A model generated the notes under the pieces. The model had not been told where the DNA came from and made no database searches. It worked only from the letters and a program-made list of their open reading frames with translations. A DNA stretch of 64,000 nucleotides from Malachius bipustulatus (lineage: Eukaryota; Arthropoda; Insecta; Coleoptera; Melyridae): assembly GCA_910589415.1 (NCBI GenBank), contig OU342630.1:88470186-88534185 (forward strand). The letters are read 5' to 3'. The translations under genes and the position numbers were made by a program. The first letter of the stretch is position 1. Every line of letters starts with the position of its first letter. Below are positions 1 to 12,453 of this stretch, piece after piece.

Positions 1-104
1 CGAATTTCATAGATAAATTTAAAAAACCATATGGCAAGCACTATTTCGGCGTATTTTACAAATGTTGACGTTTTTCGACGATTTTTTATTGAAATTAAGA
101 ATAA

Positions 105-454
105 AAATTTCAAAAATTTTTTTTTGAAGTTTATTAATTTTTGGTTTCCATTATTTTTTTCATATCGAACGACATAAAAATATAATATGGCGGCCATAAG
201 AAAAACGAAAATTGACTGTGAAACTCTTGGATCTAGTATTAATTTCCAATAATAAAAAAGATATGAGGAAAATAAGAAATCTCGATTTTTCCGTTTTTTC
301 AGGATATTTCAGGAACGGTCACAGATATCTTGCATGTTTTGACGAATGCGAGATGGCCACAAAACTGCGCATCTTTTCTCTAATTTAACCGACCCTGTAT
401 CTCTTAGCGTTCAGGAGATAGCAATATAAAGAAGGATACATGGTGCACCCTGTA
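105..454 (-). repeat. GGTGCACC foldback element, partial copy (centre and right arm)
   Basis: This stretch matches the centre and right arm of the full palindromic element at 44806-45577. Shared landmarks, in order, are the ATGGCGGCCATAAG block, the aataaaaaagatatg block, TTTTTCAGGATATTTCAGG, CGAGATGGCCACAAAA and the terminal GGTGCACCCTGTA. Its left arm is missing or lies off the window edge. The terminus CACCCTG-TA fits a mariner-type TIR with a TA target. No coding capacity is visible. Bases 1-104 are AT-rich and not clearly part of the match. Confidence 0.75.
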
Positions 455-1164
455 TAGCTCTTTTCCAGTGCATCTGAGCCCTCTTCGAGGGTTGATTCCT
501 CGTCCGCCAATCCGCGCTCGAAGTTGCGCTGTTTATTACCGTGTTAGTTTGAAGCCTCTCTAATACTCGAGTGTCGTGATTTGGCGCGTTCACGGTTCGC
601 GCTGCATTTCTCGCTTTTGTAACTAATATAACGCAAATTAATCAAGATCAACGACATATTCGTTAATTTTATGCCAAGAACACGCATTTTAACATTGAGG
701 AAAAATTAACAAAAAATCAATTTCGTCAATTTCGGTGTTCCCACTCCGGGAAATATATTGAAAAAATTCTTAGGGCCACTTATTCCATCGAAATTGAAAA
801 TAAAAAAATTCCCCTAAAATTTTTGAAGGAAAAACCATCTCAATATTGCTCTTTTTAAGGGGAAAGAATTTCTCGAAGAGAAACTCGAAAAAAAATCAGG
901 TTTGTCGATTATTGAATTCGCGTTTCTGAGTATAACGCTCTTCGTTGAAATTGTTTTTGTAGAAGGCGTTCTTGCCGGAGGGGTTGAATTTTTGTGCGTG
1001 AGTGGTGAGGTTGGAAAAATATGAAAAATCGCGAATGGGCCAAAATCTATTCCTAAATGCACTGGACTAAATCACTAATTAGAGGAGCTAATATTTACCT
1101 TTCCATTTGACATGTGATTTTCATGTGTCTCCAAAACAGATTTACCCCTTTTTTAGATTTAAAA
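455..1164. other. AT-rich intergenic stretch, no gene seen
   Basis: Nothing recognisable. The short minus-strand reading frame around 814-1062 is rich in F, S, T and K, as expected from AT-rich sequence read by chance, and shows no domain. Confidence 0.6.
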
Positions 1165-1930
1165 ATTAATCTCGAATCTGAGATATGCTGATGACTCCAC
1201 CATATTGGCGACCTCGTAGGAGGAAATGGTTGAGCTCTTGCAAAGATTAAGAGAATCGGCAGCGACCTTGGCCTGAAACTGAAAAGAGGAAAATGAGCTC
1301 TGATGATAATTGATCGAGTCGGGACATTACCACTACTACCTACGTATCATGAATGACAACCAGATCAACAAAAAACAAGTAACATATCTACGAGCCGTAA
1401 TTTCTAATAAGAGAGGAAACGAATAGGAAATAAAAATAAGAATTCGGATGGAAAAATCAGCTCTGGGAAGACCAAAATTTGGAAAGATCACTTGATTTCG
1501 AAAGGTGTGGAGCTGATATTGGTGAGGTCGCTGGTATATTTCCTATAGATATATACGGGTCAGAAACGTGGACCATATATCGCAGCTTGACACGGGAGGA
1601 TAGAGGTCTTCGAGATGATTTGCTACACAAAAATGCGCAGAATACCATACACCGCACAAAGAACGAATATATCCATTCTAAAAAAAACTCAAGACATGAC
1701 CTAAAGTTTTTCGGCCATGTAATAAGAAGAGGAGGAATGGAGCGTTAACGATCCAAGGCTAAGTCGAAGGCAATATAGAAGGCGAGGAAGGTCCCTGAAT
1801 GGATTCACTGACCAAATAATTACTAATAGGCCTCACAAAGTCTGAGATCATGAGCAGCTCAGAGGATCCTGAACTCTGGCGGACCATATCTGCACAACTC
1901 TAAATTTAGGACAAGCTGTAACTCATTCTT
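1165..1930 (+). pseudogene. Decayed non-LTR retrotransposon (RTE/CR1-like) reverse transcriptase, 3' half
   Basis: Read across several frames, this preserves the order of a LINE reverse transcriptase C-terminal half. ISNLRYADDSTILATS carries the catalytic YADD box at 1184-1195. It is followed by RIGSDLGLKLKRGK, a block resembling YGSETWTI near 1555, then RRIPYTAQRTNISIL near 1640-1680, KFFGHVIRR near 1710, an RRRGRSLNGFTDQI block near 1770 and PELWRTISAQL near 1870-1900. At least three frameshifts and several stops separate these blocks, so no protein is made. In intact elements this part copies the element's own RNA at the target site. Family placement rests on the block order (YADD, WT.RRTN, FGHV.R, LWRT) and not on a search. 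No poly-A or target duplication was found. Confidence 0.8.
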
Positions 1931-4580
1931 TCTCAGCATGTACTGTAATCTTCAAGTAAGTACCTATAGAAATTTTAGCGATCATGATTTAAAACATAGT
2001 GTTCATGATATTACTCTAATGCTCTGCTATTCCAAAATGCATCCTGCAAAATTATATATCGTCGCTGATTCTGCAAATGACCTTTTAGTCTAAACTTTTT
2101 TTTTAGTTTTTAAGTAAAAGTAATCAATGTTGAGGTTCGTCTCTGATGTAAGCGTATATAAAATCGCTCTACCAATGAAGTTTTTAATCACATCAGGAGT
2201 TATACACCCAATAATTTCCACATGCCCTGCGGATCAACATTTGCGTATGAACATTCTATTTGTCGACATTTTCGTTTTGACCTCTTTGTGATATCAACGA
2301 CGATATAACCACCTAACACACGATGTTTTTCCAAGAGTAATAAACATCGCTTATGTATGTATAAAGAGAAGTATGTCCTACGTATAAAGAAAATATACTA
2401 GGTAAGTACTAACAGGTATGTGTACGAATCAGCAGGGATCGGCAGAATCATACATATAGGTAAGCTCAGAATCCTATAGGAGGAACACATCGCGGCAACC
2501 TGAACTGACTTCAACAAATTGATGTAATTTGAGTAATGTGACTACCTAATGTGATTTTTTTTTTGGAAGGCGTGAAATTTTTTTCATAAAAGCGGTGAGA
2601 TATACGATTCGGTGCGATTTCTCTCCCATATTCTGTAGCTATAAATAATAATTCTATATCAATTCCCTCCGGGGTTTGAATGGTTAAATGGACTTATTGA
2701 CTAAGCTTGTGAACTTGTGACCTATATAGCATAAGTGATTCCAGGGTTGCGATTCCGTAACTGAGTATAATTGAAAATGATTATTATTCATTTGTAGTAT
2801 AATATTATGAAAATCTAAATCCTAAATAAAATATTGTGTCATTCAGATCTGAGAAGCTAGACGTGCTGGTCGAGTTGGCACTTCCATGTAAAGATTATCA
2901 CGTCCGAAGTTCATTCTATCACTCTTACAAATGTTTCACGAACTTCAATTGTTTCAGAATGTAAACTTCCTACTTTTATGTACCATGTACACAGGCTAGT
3001 ATAGAAGAGTTAAAAGAAATCGTTTCCTGAATCCACAAAAGAAGGTCATTCAATTTTCTAAGAGAGATTTTGTTCTTCTTTTCCGAAATGGCATAGTCAT
3101 GCTCTGGTAGTTTTGGACTTCGTGGTCTCGTCTAGCTTTGATTTTCAGTTGTATTTGAACGCTTGTTCTGCACTTTTTACTAAAATCTTACATACTTAAT
3201 TATCTGCACTGCAAGCAGTAGCTTATTAGTTTCAATAAATGAGTGTTCCCAGTTTCCAGGCGATCACTCATACATACATATAAGTATTATGACCACACTC
3301 GGCGTTGCTTCGGTGACCTGTGGGAATTTTTTATTTTATTGTAATAATTACTACATAATTAAGTTATATGTTTCAGATCTATTTTAGTATAAGAACATTG
3401 AATTTCGTAAAACATGGTTGTTTGGGTAGGTAGGTCCCTCCTAATAATGATTAGTCGGTGGTCATGAATTTCAGAGGTAGCTATTATAATATTTTGATGT
3501 TATCATTGCCTGGCCATATTCTGTTACGCCAGATAATCATGGAACAGAAACATGATAAAATCCACGCACGGCTCTTCTTAGCCAGCTAACTAGACATATA
3601 TCTTGCTGCAGCAGAAATGCACTCATTACTGCAACTGCAAACTCGTTTCGGTCGAATTCAATGCAATCAAGCTGGAGTGCAGAAAGCCTTAACCTTTCAC
3701 ATGTAGCTTTCCTTTGTGGCTGAGTATTTATTTAATGGGATGCTTATGTATGAATCATATTATTTATATCTTGCGCTTATTGAACATTTCAATGAAAGCC
3801 GGATGTCATTTAGATCTGTAGGCCCATTATGCAATTTTCAGCATAATTATTATAAGTGAAGCAAAATCTAATATATTGTAGAGATGTTTTCAGTGTCCTC
3901 TGGTCAATGCGACTTATGAGATTCACGATATTATTTGCGAAGTGAGAAAATAAAATTTTATACAGAAGTCGCTTTTTCAAGCTTCAGTTTGATATTAGGT
4001 TACCTAGTTAGAATGAGTGAGTTAAAGCAGGTTAGAGTTAGTTAGAATATGGTTGACGAGCTTTAATAAAAGCGAAACATGGATGTCTCTGTTTTTACCA
4101 AATCATCTGCACTTGCTACCGTTGGTGGCAGTGGAAAGTCTTTATTAATGGCAGTTGCGGGAAACATATTTGAAGACTAATTGCCCTTTCAAATTTTAAC
4201 TGACTAAATAGTGACTAAAATTGTAACGGTAATCGGAAGAATATAGTGTATTATATTATTAACCAGCCCTGGAACACTGTCAAATTAATGTCAAGATAAA
4301 TGTCACCCTTGTCTTCAGACATTACGAAAAAGGGTTCGACTTTAAAGAATATACCTGTGTGATTATTGCTTTTGCAGCGTTCAAGTAAAATAAACTTTCG
4401 ATTTTCCTGGTACGATTACCATGTAAAAATTGCCATTTCTATTCTAGTGCGACCTATGGGTTTATGTGATGTTTGCATGGTCAGAAATTGTAAAAAAGTC
4501 ATCGTTTCTAAAAAGTCATCCTTTATCAATATTTTATAGCCGTCGCTTCCGATTTATGGGGTTTTCTCCTGCTGGCCATT
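1931..4580. other. AT-rich intergenic stretch, no gene seen
   Basis: About 2.6 kb with no recognisable gene, RNA or repeat boundary. Short TA/TACCTA-rich motifs are scattered through it. Confidence 0.55.
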
Positions 4581-4623
4581 ATATGGGGTGCCAACTTTTG
4601 AAGGCGTCGCAAAATCAAATTTA

Positions 4624-4637
4624 CCCCCCCCCCCCCC
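4624..4637. repeat. (C)14 homopolymer
   Basis: Fourteen consecutive C residues on the plus strand, inside a patch that is more GC-rich than its surroundings (about 4560-4890). That patch ends in CACCCTGTATA at 4877-4887, like the ends of the mariner-type repeats elsewhere in the window. Confidence 0.95.
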
Positions 4638-5206
4638 ATATATGGGTGAGAAAGAGGGAGCAATTACCTTCGTCTTTTTAGGCGTAAAATCCGAATCTGC
4701 AATAAAAAATAAGGCTTCCTATGAAGATTCCAAAACTACCCCCCACATCCCTAGGCAGAGTGGGGGTAGGAGGGCCAAGTTTAGTATCATTGGATGTGCC
4801 CTTTCCAGACGAACAACTTGCATGGGCGATTTGTTTCGATCCGATGCGTAGTTTTGGATATATTCCCATGTTTGATCACCCTGTATATCGGCACTGAATT
4901 ATGTATCAATATTTAAAGAATGGCAGGTATTTCCAAAATGATGTAGGTATGTTAGGTATCCATATAACAATTCTTGTTTTCAAATTCATAGGCCTTGTAA
5001 ACCATGAATAAAAGATAAAAACAGTATAAAAATAGTAAAAACAAGTTGTAAATAGTCAATTTAATTTTACAAAATTTATCTCAAAAAAGTTTTCCCCGCC
5101 TCCCAATCGTTAACTGCTGCAGTTGTGACAAAAGTCATGGGGGGCAAACTTATAGGGCTCGGCAAACCAACAAAATATTTTAAAACAAATTTGGAACCTT
5201 TTGGGA

Positions 5207-5221
5207 CCCCCCCCCCCCCCC
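5207..5221. repeat. (C)15 homopolymer
   Basis: Fifteen consecutive C residues in otherwise AT-rich DNA. It is the second of four such tracts within 3.2 kb. Confidence 0.95.
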
Positions 5222-5944
5222 TTCGCCATCCGTAACGCAAAGATTGTAGACTTCTGTGCATCGGACCCAGAGAGATGCATAAATGCTTCAAGCGTATGCA
5301 AAAATGCATCGAGATAAATTATATTAGGTATGTTTCCAGATCCCTATCGATAAACTCTCGCCATAGTACCGTGTTTATACGCACCTTAATTAATTCATAT
5401 TAAAATTAATGAATGTTGAAATACGTGAGAGTTAAATTTACAATAATAGTAACGCCTAAATGTTTAAGTGGCCCTAAAATTTAAGAAGTCAAGTTGAGGA
5501 TCTAGCTATCTATTTGAATCGCTATAAGTTGTTGCCAGATACCTAATGCAGTTGATGAACACCTTTATTACATATTATCCATCGTTATCGATCAATATCT
5601 ATGGTGACATTGATAAGGATTGAAGGTTGAATAATGTTGTCTGACAACAACAAAATCGATCTTATTATAATTTTAACCTTTGCATCGAGACTAATAACAT
5701 TTTATTTTCTTCCTCTGCTCTACAATGCATCTTAATTTAACTATCGATTCCGACTTTCTTTAATAAATAAACAATTAGTTCCCAGAATTTTTTTTATATA
5801 TCTACAAAAGTTGCTGTCGGTTTGAAGCAGCATGTAATCAGGAGACGTTCTCAGCTCTTCACACCATCAGGATATGGTTATTTCTCCAGCAAAAACATGT
5901 GATTTTTCAGGAACATATAAGGCGAGCTTATTATAAATTTTCTT

Positions 5945-6250
5945 TTTAAGCAGAGTCAGTTAAATTAGCGAAAAGTTGCACTAATATTTTGTGCTTATCA
6001 AGAATCTGAATCAAATTTTAGTATAAGTTGGTAGTTGCTGAAATATGCTAAAAAACTGAAAAAAACATGATTTCTTATTTTAGCAATATCTTTTTTTATT
6101 GAAAATAAATAAATTGTTTTTTTTTTTGTAGATTTACATAAACCGTCAGGACTATCCATTTAACATTTCAAAAATCGCCAAAACCGACTACATCCTGCAG
6201 GGCAATATCTTTTGTTCATGCCATTCGGTTTGAAAAAATATAGGATTCTA
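5945..6250 (+). repeat. Diverged arm of the GGTGCACC foldback family
   Basis: Follows the left arm of the element at 44806 in order: GTCAGTTAAATTAGCGAAAAG, a CTGAAATATG block, ATTTCTTATTTTAGCAATATC, TTGTAGATTTACAT, the CAAAA.CCGACTA block and ATGCCATTCGGT. It is strongly diverged, lacks the terminal inverted repeat and has no coding content. Confidence 0.6.
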
Positions 6251-6919
6251 AAAATCTCTCATATTAAAAAATAAAACAGAAAAAATATGTATATGTGATT
6301 AAGTCACCTCCCTAACGTTTTGTATGTTTAAAATTTTTTGGAGTATTTTCATCTCTTCCAAGGAAAAAATCTTACCTGCACAACCAGATTAGCCCATCAA
6401 CCTCAACCATACAAGGTTTGTCATAGTATCTGGGACCCGACAGAAAAAAAGTAAAATAATAAAAAGCACTTATTTGTCAAAAATTGTTTTCTTTTTGGAG
6501 GCATATAAAGGAAATATAAGGTCGCGCAAGCAACCAGTGGCGGAGTGAAGAGGTGAGTCACCACCACTAAATATTTTTTTGAAAGTAGACGTTCCCTTTA
6601 AAAATAATTGTTTGCTACATAGAATAGTGTTATCAATAGAACTCTTGTTATGTGGCCGATGTGGCGCTGAGGTGGGGAAGGGCGATAAAACAAAAATTTC
6701 CGGTAAAAAACCGAAATCTCGTGAGTGCGCACAATCTGATGTGGTAGTTTTTTTTTTGCCAAAACGGAAGTCACCAGGAGTAACGAACGGAATATGAGGG
6801 GGATATTTCAGGGGGAGGCAATGAGTTTATACAAGCGAAAAAATTCACTCATGTAAATTAAGACACGTTTCCCAAGGGTTTCGGTCAATTTTTGCGCAGA
6901 TGGGTGTATTACGGGCGAA
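6251..6919. other. AT-rich stretch, no gene seen
   Basis: Contains a 72-codon open frame (6579-6797) with no recognisable domain, judged to be chance. The GGCGGAG..GAGTCACC wording near 6540 looks like repeat sequence but has no defined ends. Confidence 0.5.
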
Positions 6920-6932
6920 GGGGGGGGGGGGG
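6920..6932. repeat. (G)13 homopolymer
   Basis: Thirteen consecutive G residues on the plus strand, preceded by GGGCGAAG. Confidence 0.95.
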
Positions 6933-7113
6933 ATCTGAACCACACGGAATTAGACATGAAAGTGGACTTCCACAGTTTTCCTTCATTTGAAACATGTATT
7001 TGTTGGAAAATATAATAGAAAAAAAATTAATGTATAAACATTATTGAAACTTAGTTCAAGGACAATAACTGACGCCAAAAGTTGACTGTATACGTTTATG
7101 AACATCTACAGGA

Positions 7114-7301
7114 TGTTTGGTAGCTGGACAGCCAAAATCAGACGTCATGTAGAAAATCGTGTTTTAAACACAAATGACAGAATAACTTTTCTCAAGAGCG
7201 TAATGTGTGTTTAGTAGCTGGGCAGCCAAAATCTAAAGTCATGTGTATAAAATTCAATTACAAGCACAAAAGAACGAATAACTTTTTTTAAAGATCGCGG
7301 G
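7114..7301. repeat. 94-bp tandem duplication, diverged
   Basis: Two consecutive copies begin TGTTTGGTAGCTGGACAGCC (7114) and TGTTTAGTAGCTGGGCAGCC (7208). Each contains GTCATGT about 30 bases in and ends near GAATAACTTTT. A second, looser duplication follows (about 7393-7445 and 7512-7570), sharing GATATG(G)AAAAAA and CTCTTTTATGTTTAA. Confidence 0.75.
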
Positions 7302-7828
7302 CCGCGTTTAGGAAATATTTCCAAAAATGTCGAGTTTTTCTTAGCAACTTCTTATTAGTTCTACGTATGGAAATAATTCTTAGCTTATTTCAGATATGAA
7401 AAAATTTTATGCCCTCTTTTATGTTTAAAATGAGATTTTATGCAAGACTCTATTTTGGTTGTCGAGTTACAAAAAAAAATCATTTTCACAGCAGCCTTTC
7501 CTACCCGATGCCTGATATGGAAAAAAGTTACTCTCTCTTTTATGTTTAATTAAAACACGATTTGTTTCTCGTGTCATGGTTGGTTATAAAATGACTTTCT
7601 TAATTCTCACACTTTTTCTAGCCTTTCTAAAACATGTAGTTCTAGCCATCCATCACCCCCATGGCGCAAACCGTTTGACTGCTGCAATTTTTATTAGTGT
7701 TATATTATTTTGCTATTATTTTGTTATTTAATTATATTATTTTTCACATCTGAGTAATTTTTCAAACGCTAAGAAATTGCTTGAATTTGAACATTGAAAT
7801 ATTTTCGTATGCGGCGCATCTTGAAACT

Positions 7829-7844
7829 CCCCCCCCCCCCCCCC
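7829..7844. repeat. (C)16 homopolymer
   Basis: Sixteen consecutive C residues. It is the longest of the four C/G tracts between 4.6 and 7.9 kb. Confidence 0.95.
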
Positions 7845-8582
7845 TCTTGTAACATTATTAGTATGAAGATTTACATGAACTAATTTTGCAATTCGCAAGT
7901 CGCCAATGCCCCACCCCAGTTAGCCATATGCGTGTATTTTCTTGTAAAGAGGGGCGCATTATTTTTAGTAGCCCAAGGGCGCAGAATATCTCAAGACGGC
8001 CCTGTACCTACAACTTCACGACATAATAATTATAGTCAATTGTCGATATTTTGCTTCGAGTTGATATTGGAAAAAAGTTATTATTCGGCAAATACCATTA
8101 TTATGTGCCTGCATGTAAATATTTCTAGGAATAATTAAAGAAAACGACATAAATTAATTTTTCACCATTTTATTAATAGCTAAATGTTATGTAGGCTACT
8201 TTCTAAAACTAATCATTGTTCTTTGGTTTAAAAAAGAAACGTCATTACATAATTTAAAAATTAATAAATAATCAAAAAGTACATACATATTTAAATTACA
8301 ACAACTATAATATCGCTATTAAGCGTTAAAACACCATGTTTCCTACAAACAAATTTCACAAGGTGGCTTTTATTATTGTCTACACTTTAATACTTTTTCT
8401 GAGAAATAATTCAAACGCATAAAATGAAAATAACGACGATATGTTAATGACACCTTCAAAAAGATGTTTCACAGATAGTGTTACATATTCCCTATTATAG
8501 GAATAATTAATTACTCGTACATTAATGCAGATAATATCATTTTTCAAAAATATTTTACTTTAGGTATACCTAATATAAAAAT

Positions 8583-8606
8583 TATGTATGTATGTATGTA
8601 TGTATG
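8583..8606. repeat. (TATG)6 microsatellite
   Basis: Six perfect TATG units. Confidence 0.95.
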
Positions 8607-8680
8607 TAGTTTATAATCGTTAGAAAGTATAGTTAGGTCACACATAACAGGGTATACGGTAAGGGCCAGTTTTACATAAA

Positions 8681-8698
8681 TAGGTAGGTAGGTAGGTA
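8681..8698. repeat. (TAGG)4 microsatellite
   Basis: Four perfect TAGG units plus TA. The same TAGGTA/TACCTA wording recurs all over the window. Confidence 0.95.
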
Positions 8699-10297
8699 CG
8701 TTATAGTAATACATCAAAAAATTCCATTGAAATATGTTGCAAATTAATATGACTTGCAAAATATGTGAATATAAATTAGGAATACGGTAGTTATATTTTA
8801 TTACACTTGAAGAACACTTACAGTATACATAAAGTTTAGTTTATAGTGTTTACGCAGTTTCGATGGTTGTTTTTTTATTTATTTTAGAAACAATGAATAA
8901 AAATTTAAGTCAAAGATTGAATTTATTAAACTTTAAATTTTGAAAACAGTTCGCTATAACAAGTTATAAAAAGTATGCCACAAAATTTAGAGAAACTATT
9001 TGCCTAAAAATGCTAAATCTAAATTGGAATACTTATTACAAGGATTCTTTTCTTGATATTATTATAATACAATTTTGGATTCATTTACTTATAAAACACC
9101 TTTACTTCCGTAATAGAAGTATGACAAGCATACTTCGTCAAGGTTATTTAGGTAATTTGTTTGACTAACATTCTAATTTGTATTTTTTTTTATTTACACG
9201 TAAAAGACTAATTATTTTTTACACTTAGCTTTCGTATAAATATATCCTAGAATATACAACTATTCTAGTATTTATGATGTCTCTGTATTTACCATCAAAG
9301 ATTTACATTTATTTATTTATTTAAAATTTTATGATTTTTGTATTAGCAATTTATTTATATTTTTGATTGAAACTTGGAAATCGGTAATAAATAAGATATG
9401 ATATTGCACAACAATTAATAGTAAAAATAATATCAACAACAAAATACATTTTACGACATAAAATAATGTCTTAGCTTTAAACAATCAACCTTGAAATAAT
9501 AAACCATTAACCTAAAAGCTCAACATACAACATACAACTTGACTCAGGATCATTATCAAAATACATACTTTTACAAGATAGGCAATATGGCTCCATTAAT
9601 ATTTAACGTTTGCAACATTTATACCTACCGTTTTGTTTACCTAATGATTTCAAAACAACTGTACTCCAGTAGTAATCACTAGTAGGTAGGTAACGTTTAA
9701 AAAATTAATCAATCTTTCGAGAAAAAATCTAGAAAGCTTGATAACGCAGACGATTTTTTGACTCTATAAATTTAAGGTTTAGGAAATTTTCGACTAATTT
9801 TCGAATTTATTTTATGGCCATTTCAGTACAGACAGACCTCTTTTTCTTTTGAATCGACTCCCGCAATTAATAGGCGAGTGAAAGTCGTGCTGCTTTCTAC
9901 CAGAATTTTACCAACATGATCTATCATTCTTTGCTAATAAAACAGCCTATAGAGAATTATATAAAATTATTCGACAATTAAAATGACAGAGATTCCATTA
10001 TCGGCCATAACGGTCCATCGATAATAATCTTCCAGCTGAATGACTAAAAACATCGTTTAATGAGAAATTCAACAACAGTTGGATGGATGCCTTAAGTAAT
10101 GCATTGTTATAGATGGCTTTTCTGTGATTAGAAGATATCGATTTATCTAGATATACAGGGTTACCGTTTTCAAGAAGACCGGCCATAGGGAAAATGCATT
10201 GAAAACCAGAAACATCAGATTGTTGTTGTCCACTTAAAGAGAAATTACAATTTTAACAAGATTTTCCTTACGAAAATCTTGGCCTGCCGGCGGCGTC

Positions 10298-10331
10298 GGG
10301 CCTTCGGCCCTCCATGGCGGGCCTTCGGCCC
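10298..10331. repeat. Twin GGGCC-TTC-GGCCC hairpins
   Basis: Two identical 13-base hairpins (10298-10310 and 10319-10331; 5-bp stem, TTC loop) separated by 8 bases that contain the palindrome CCATGG. The GCCGGCGGCG just upstream adds further pairing potential. In an AT-rich genome such twin hairpins are more likely part of a mobile element end than a host terminator. Confidence 0.8.
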
Positions 10332-12070
10332 GTAGTGTCAGTAGATCCCAGTCAAAGTTGAAATTTGTCATCAGTTGTTTTTTTTTTAATTGCAGTTTTT
10401 CTATATCAGTACGGCCCTGAAAGCAGTAGATTCCCCGTCAAAGTTAACGCCTGCCACCTTCTTTCTTGTGACTATTTTTTCTATATCGCTCCTGAAGGAC
10501 CAATATGTGAACTTACGAAAATTCGCGTGGAAGTTATAGATTCGCGTAAAAAGTTACTTTCGTGTTAGTTTGAGTCCAGGGTGGGGGACGTGATCCTTTT
10601 CTTAGCCACACGCGAGTACCTCCGTGATCTTATTTGGATCACCGCGAACAGATTTACATCGAAAAATGTGCGAAAGACCATTGAAAATTTTCGCTTCCAA
10701 CCGACTAAATCGCACGCCATTTTATTAAAATCGTTCAAACAAAGTCGGCGGTTATATTAAACAGAAGGTAATATATGCAACTGAAGCAAATTAGTGCACG
10801 ACATTTGAACTCTTACCGGAAAGTCAATTTTTGCGAACGTAAACTTTGAAATTTCGTCAAAATACTCGGCCATTTTCGATCCGTTGTAGCGTCGCCATTT
10901 TTGAAACTTCAGCGAAAAAAAATGAAAATTGTGACAAAAGAATTCTTCGACTACCAAGCGCAAGTCATCCCCGAGTCTCTGTACCCGGAAATTGCGAAGA
11001 AAAAAATTTCCGAATTTTTGCTAATTTTCTCGTATTTTTCAGTGCGCATTTTTTCAAATTTTAATACAATAATCACTTCAAATTATTAGTGAAAGACTAA
11101 TAGTACGTCGCAATTAATTGTAAAAACAATTATTAAAAAAATGCATAAGAAAAAACAGAAATTAAGCCGTTACCCGAACAGTAGCCGCGCGTATATTATG
11201 GTTATACCTATACCTACCGGACGTAATGATAATAATAGCGGGGACGATCAGCGAACGAGGCCGGCTTCGACGGGTCAAGAAGACACGAGCCGTCGCCGGC
11301 ATTGCCGGGAACGTACCTACCTAGTACATATTGATTTCTTAAAATTGTCATATCTTCGTTTTTAAAAGACCAATGTGGATAATTTTTTCACAGTCATTTT
11401 GGCAAATCAATTGTCGTTGCGACTGTCCTTCTAATTTTCCCAATCGTTCATAAAGAATAAGACAAAAAAAATAAAAAAGGATTAATTTATCGTATTTTTA
11501 ATAAAAATAAAAGTGTAAGCTAATTTTCGAGCAGCGAAAAACTTTTTTATTTTTAGTTTAAAGTACATACATAATCGAGATGAAATAAAGCCGAGACTTC
11601 AAATTATGTGTTGAAGAAAAAAATTTTTACATAAGTTGAACTATGTCGTCGATGGAGGGAGATATATTCGAAACACGTCTGAACCGTCTCAATGTCCTGC
11701 CGAAGTTTTTCCGAATTTTGACACTTTTTCCAACGGTTAAGGAAAAAAACTATATCTATCTTTTTTGTAGGTAAAGGTCGTCTCTATCATAAAGCTTTAT
11801 TATTTTCTCGATCGGTCGAATAAATTTTGAAAAAAAATTGAAAAAACCGAAAAATCATGCGAAAAGAGTATATTCCATTCTTTGAGGGCCGATTACCGCT
11901 GACCTAATTATTTTTTCGAAAAACGATCTCCACAAAGTTTGTACGTCCATTCTTTCCCTAAGTAACTGTACTAGCAGAATCTGTCCGCGATGTACCGTTA
12001 CCGAGAAACAAATCCTTATGTCGGGACGTTTTTAAAAAAATACGGCCCTGAACGGGGGTCTTAAAATTCT

Positions 12071-12345
12071 CGGATCCGGCCCATTTTCAATAGGTCGTAT
12101 TTGGGGGTCCCCAGGTACGTCCCCACCAAGTTTCATTCCGATCGGTACAACTTTCGGACACTTAGAGTGTTTCCTAGCAGATTCCCGAAAAAACCCGAAA
12201 TTCCCGAAAAAAAGACACTTCCCGGTAACGGATCCCGCTCATTTTCAATAGGCATCGCGGGACCGTGCGCCTCTTCGATCGACCCAAATTTCATCTTTCC
12301 CAGATGAAAACTGGCGACTGTAGAGTGTTTCCTAGAAAAGTCACA
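12071..12345. repeat. 158-bp tandem duplication
   Basis: Unit 1 starts CGGATCCGGCCCATTTTCAA (12071) and unit 2 starts CGGATCCCGCTCATTTTCAA (12229). Both continue through AATAGG, a TTTCAT block and GTGTTTCCTAG (12168 and 12325). The units are clearly diverged, so the duplication is old. Confidence 0.8.
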
Positions 12346-12453
12346 GACACACAGACCGACCGACAGACATTTTAGCGGCGGTAGTTTCCAGATACTTACT
12401 CAAAATTAATAAAATTTATATTTTCAATATAAATTGTATTATTTTCGTAAGTT

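Larger units (their letters stand above)
8160..10255. other. Very AT-rich stretch with simple repeats, no gene seen
   Basis: About 2 kb of AT-rich DNA. It holds the two microsatellites listed separately. A fragment around 9990-10195 runs into TATACAGGGTTACCG, like a mariner-type terminal repeat, and there is a 62-codon minus frame over it with no recognised domain. Confidence 0.5.
10260..12420. repeat. GC-patchy composite repeat of about 2.1 kb, identity unknown
   Basis: This block differs from its AT-rich surroundings by GC-rich patches. It opens with twin GGGCC-TTC-GGCCC hairpins (10298-10331). Near 10330-10440 it carries two related segments, each with AGTAGATYCC followed by GTCAAAGTT. 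It continues through a GC-rich patch at 11150-11320 and closes with a 158-bp tandem duplication and a CAGACACACAGACCGACCGA tail near 12345-12365. Short open frames inside it show no domains. It could be one non-autonomous element or several fused ones. I could not fix its termini. Confidence 0.45.

Noticed and set aside
4588..4851. 87-codon frame with a poly-proline run
   Set aside because: The prolines come from the (C)14 homopolymer, and the rest has no domain.
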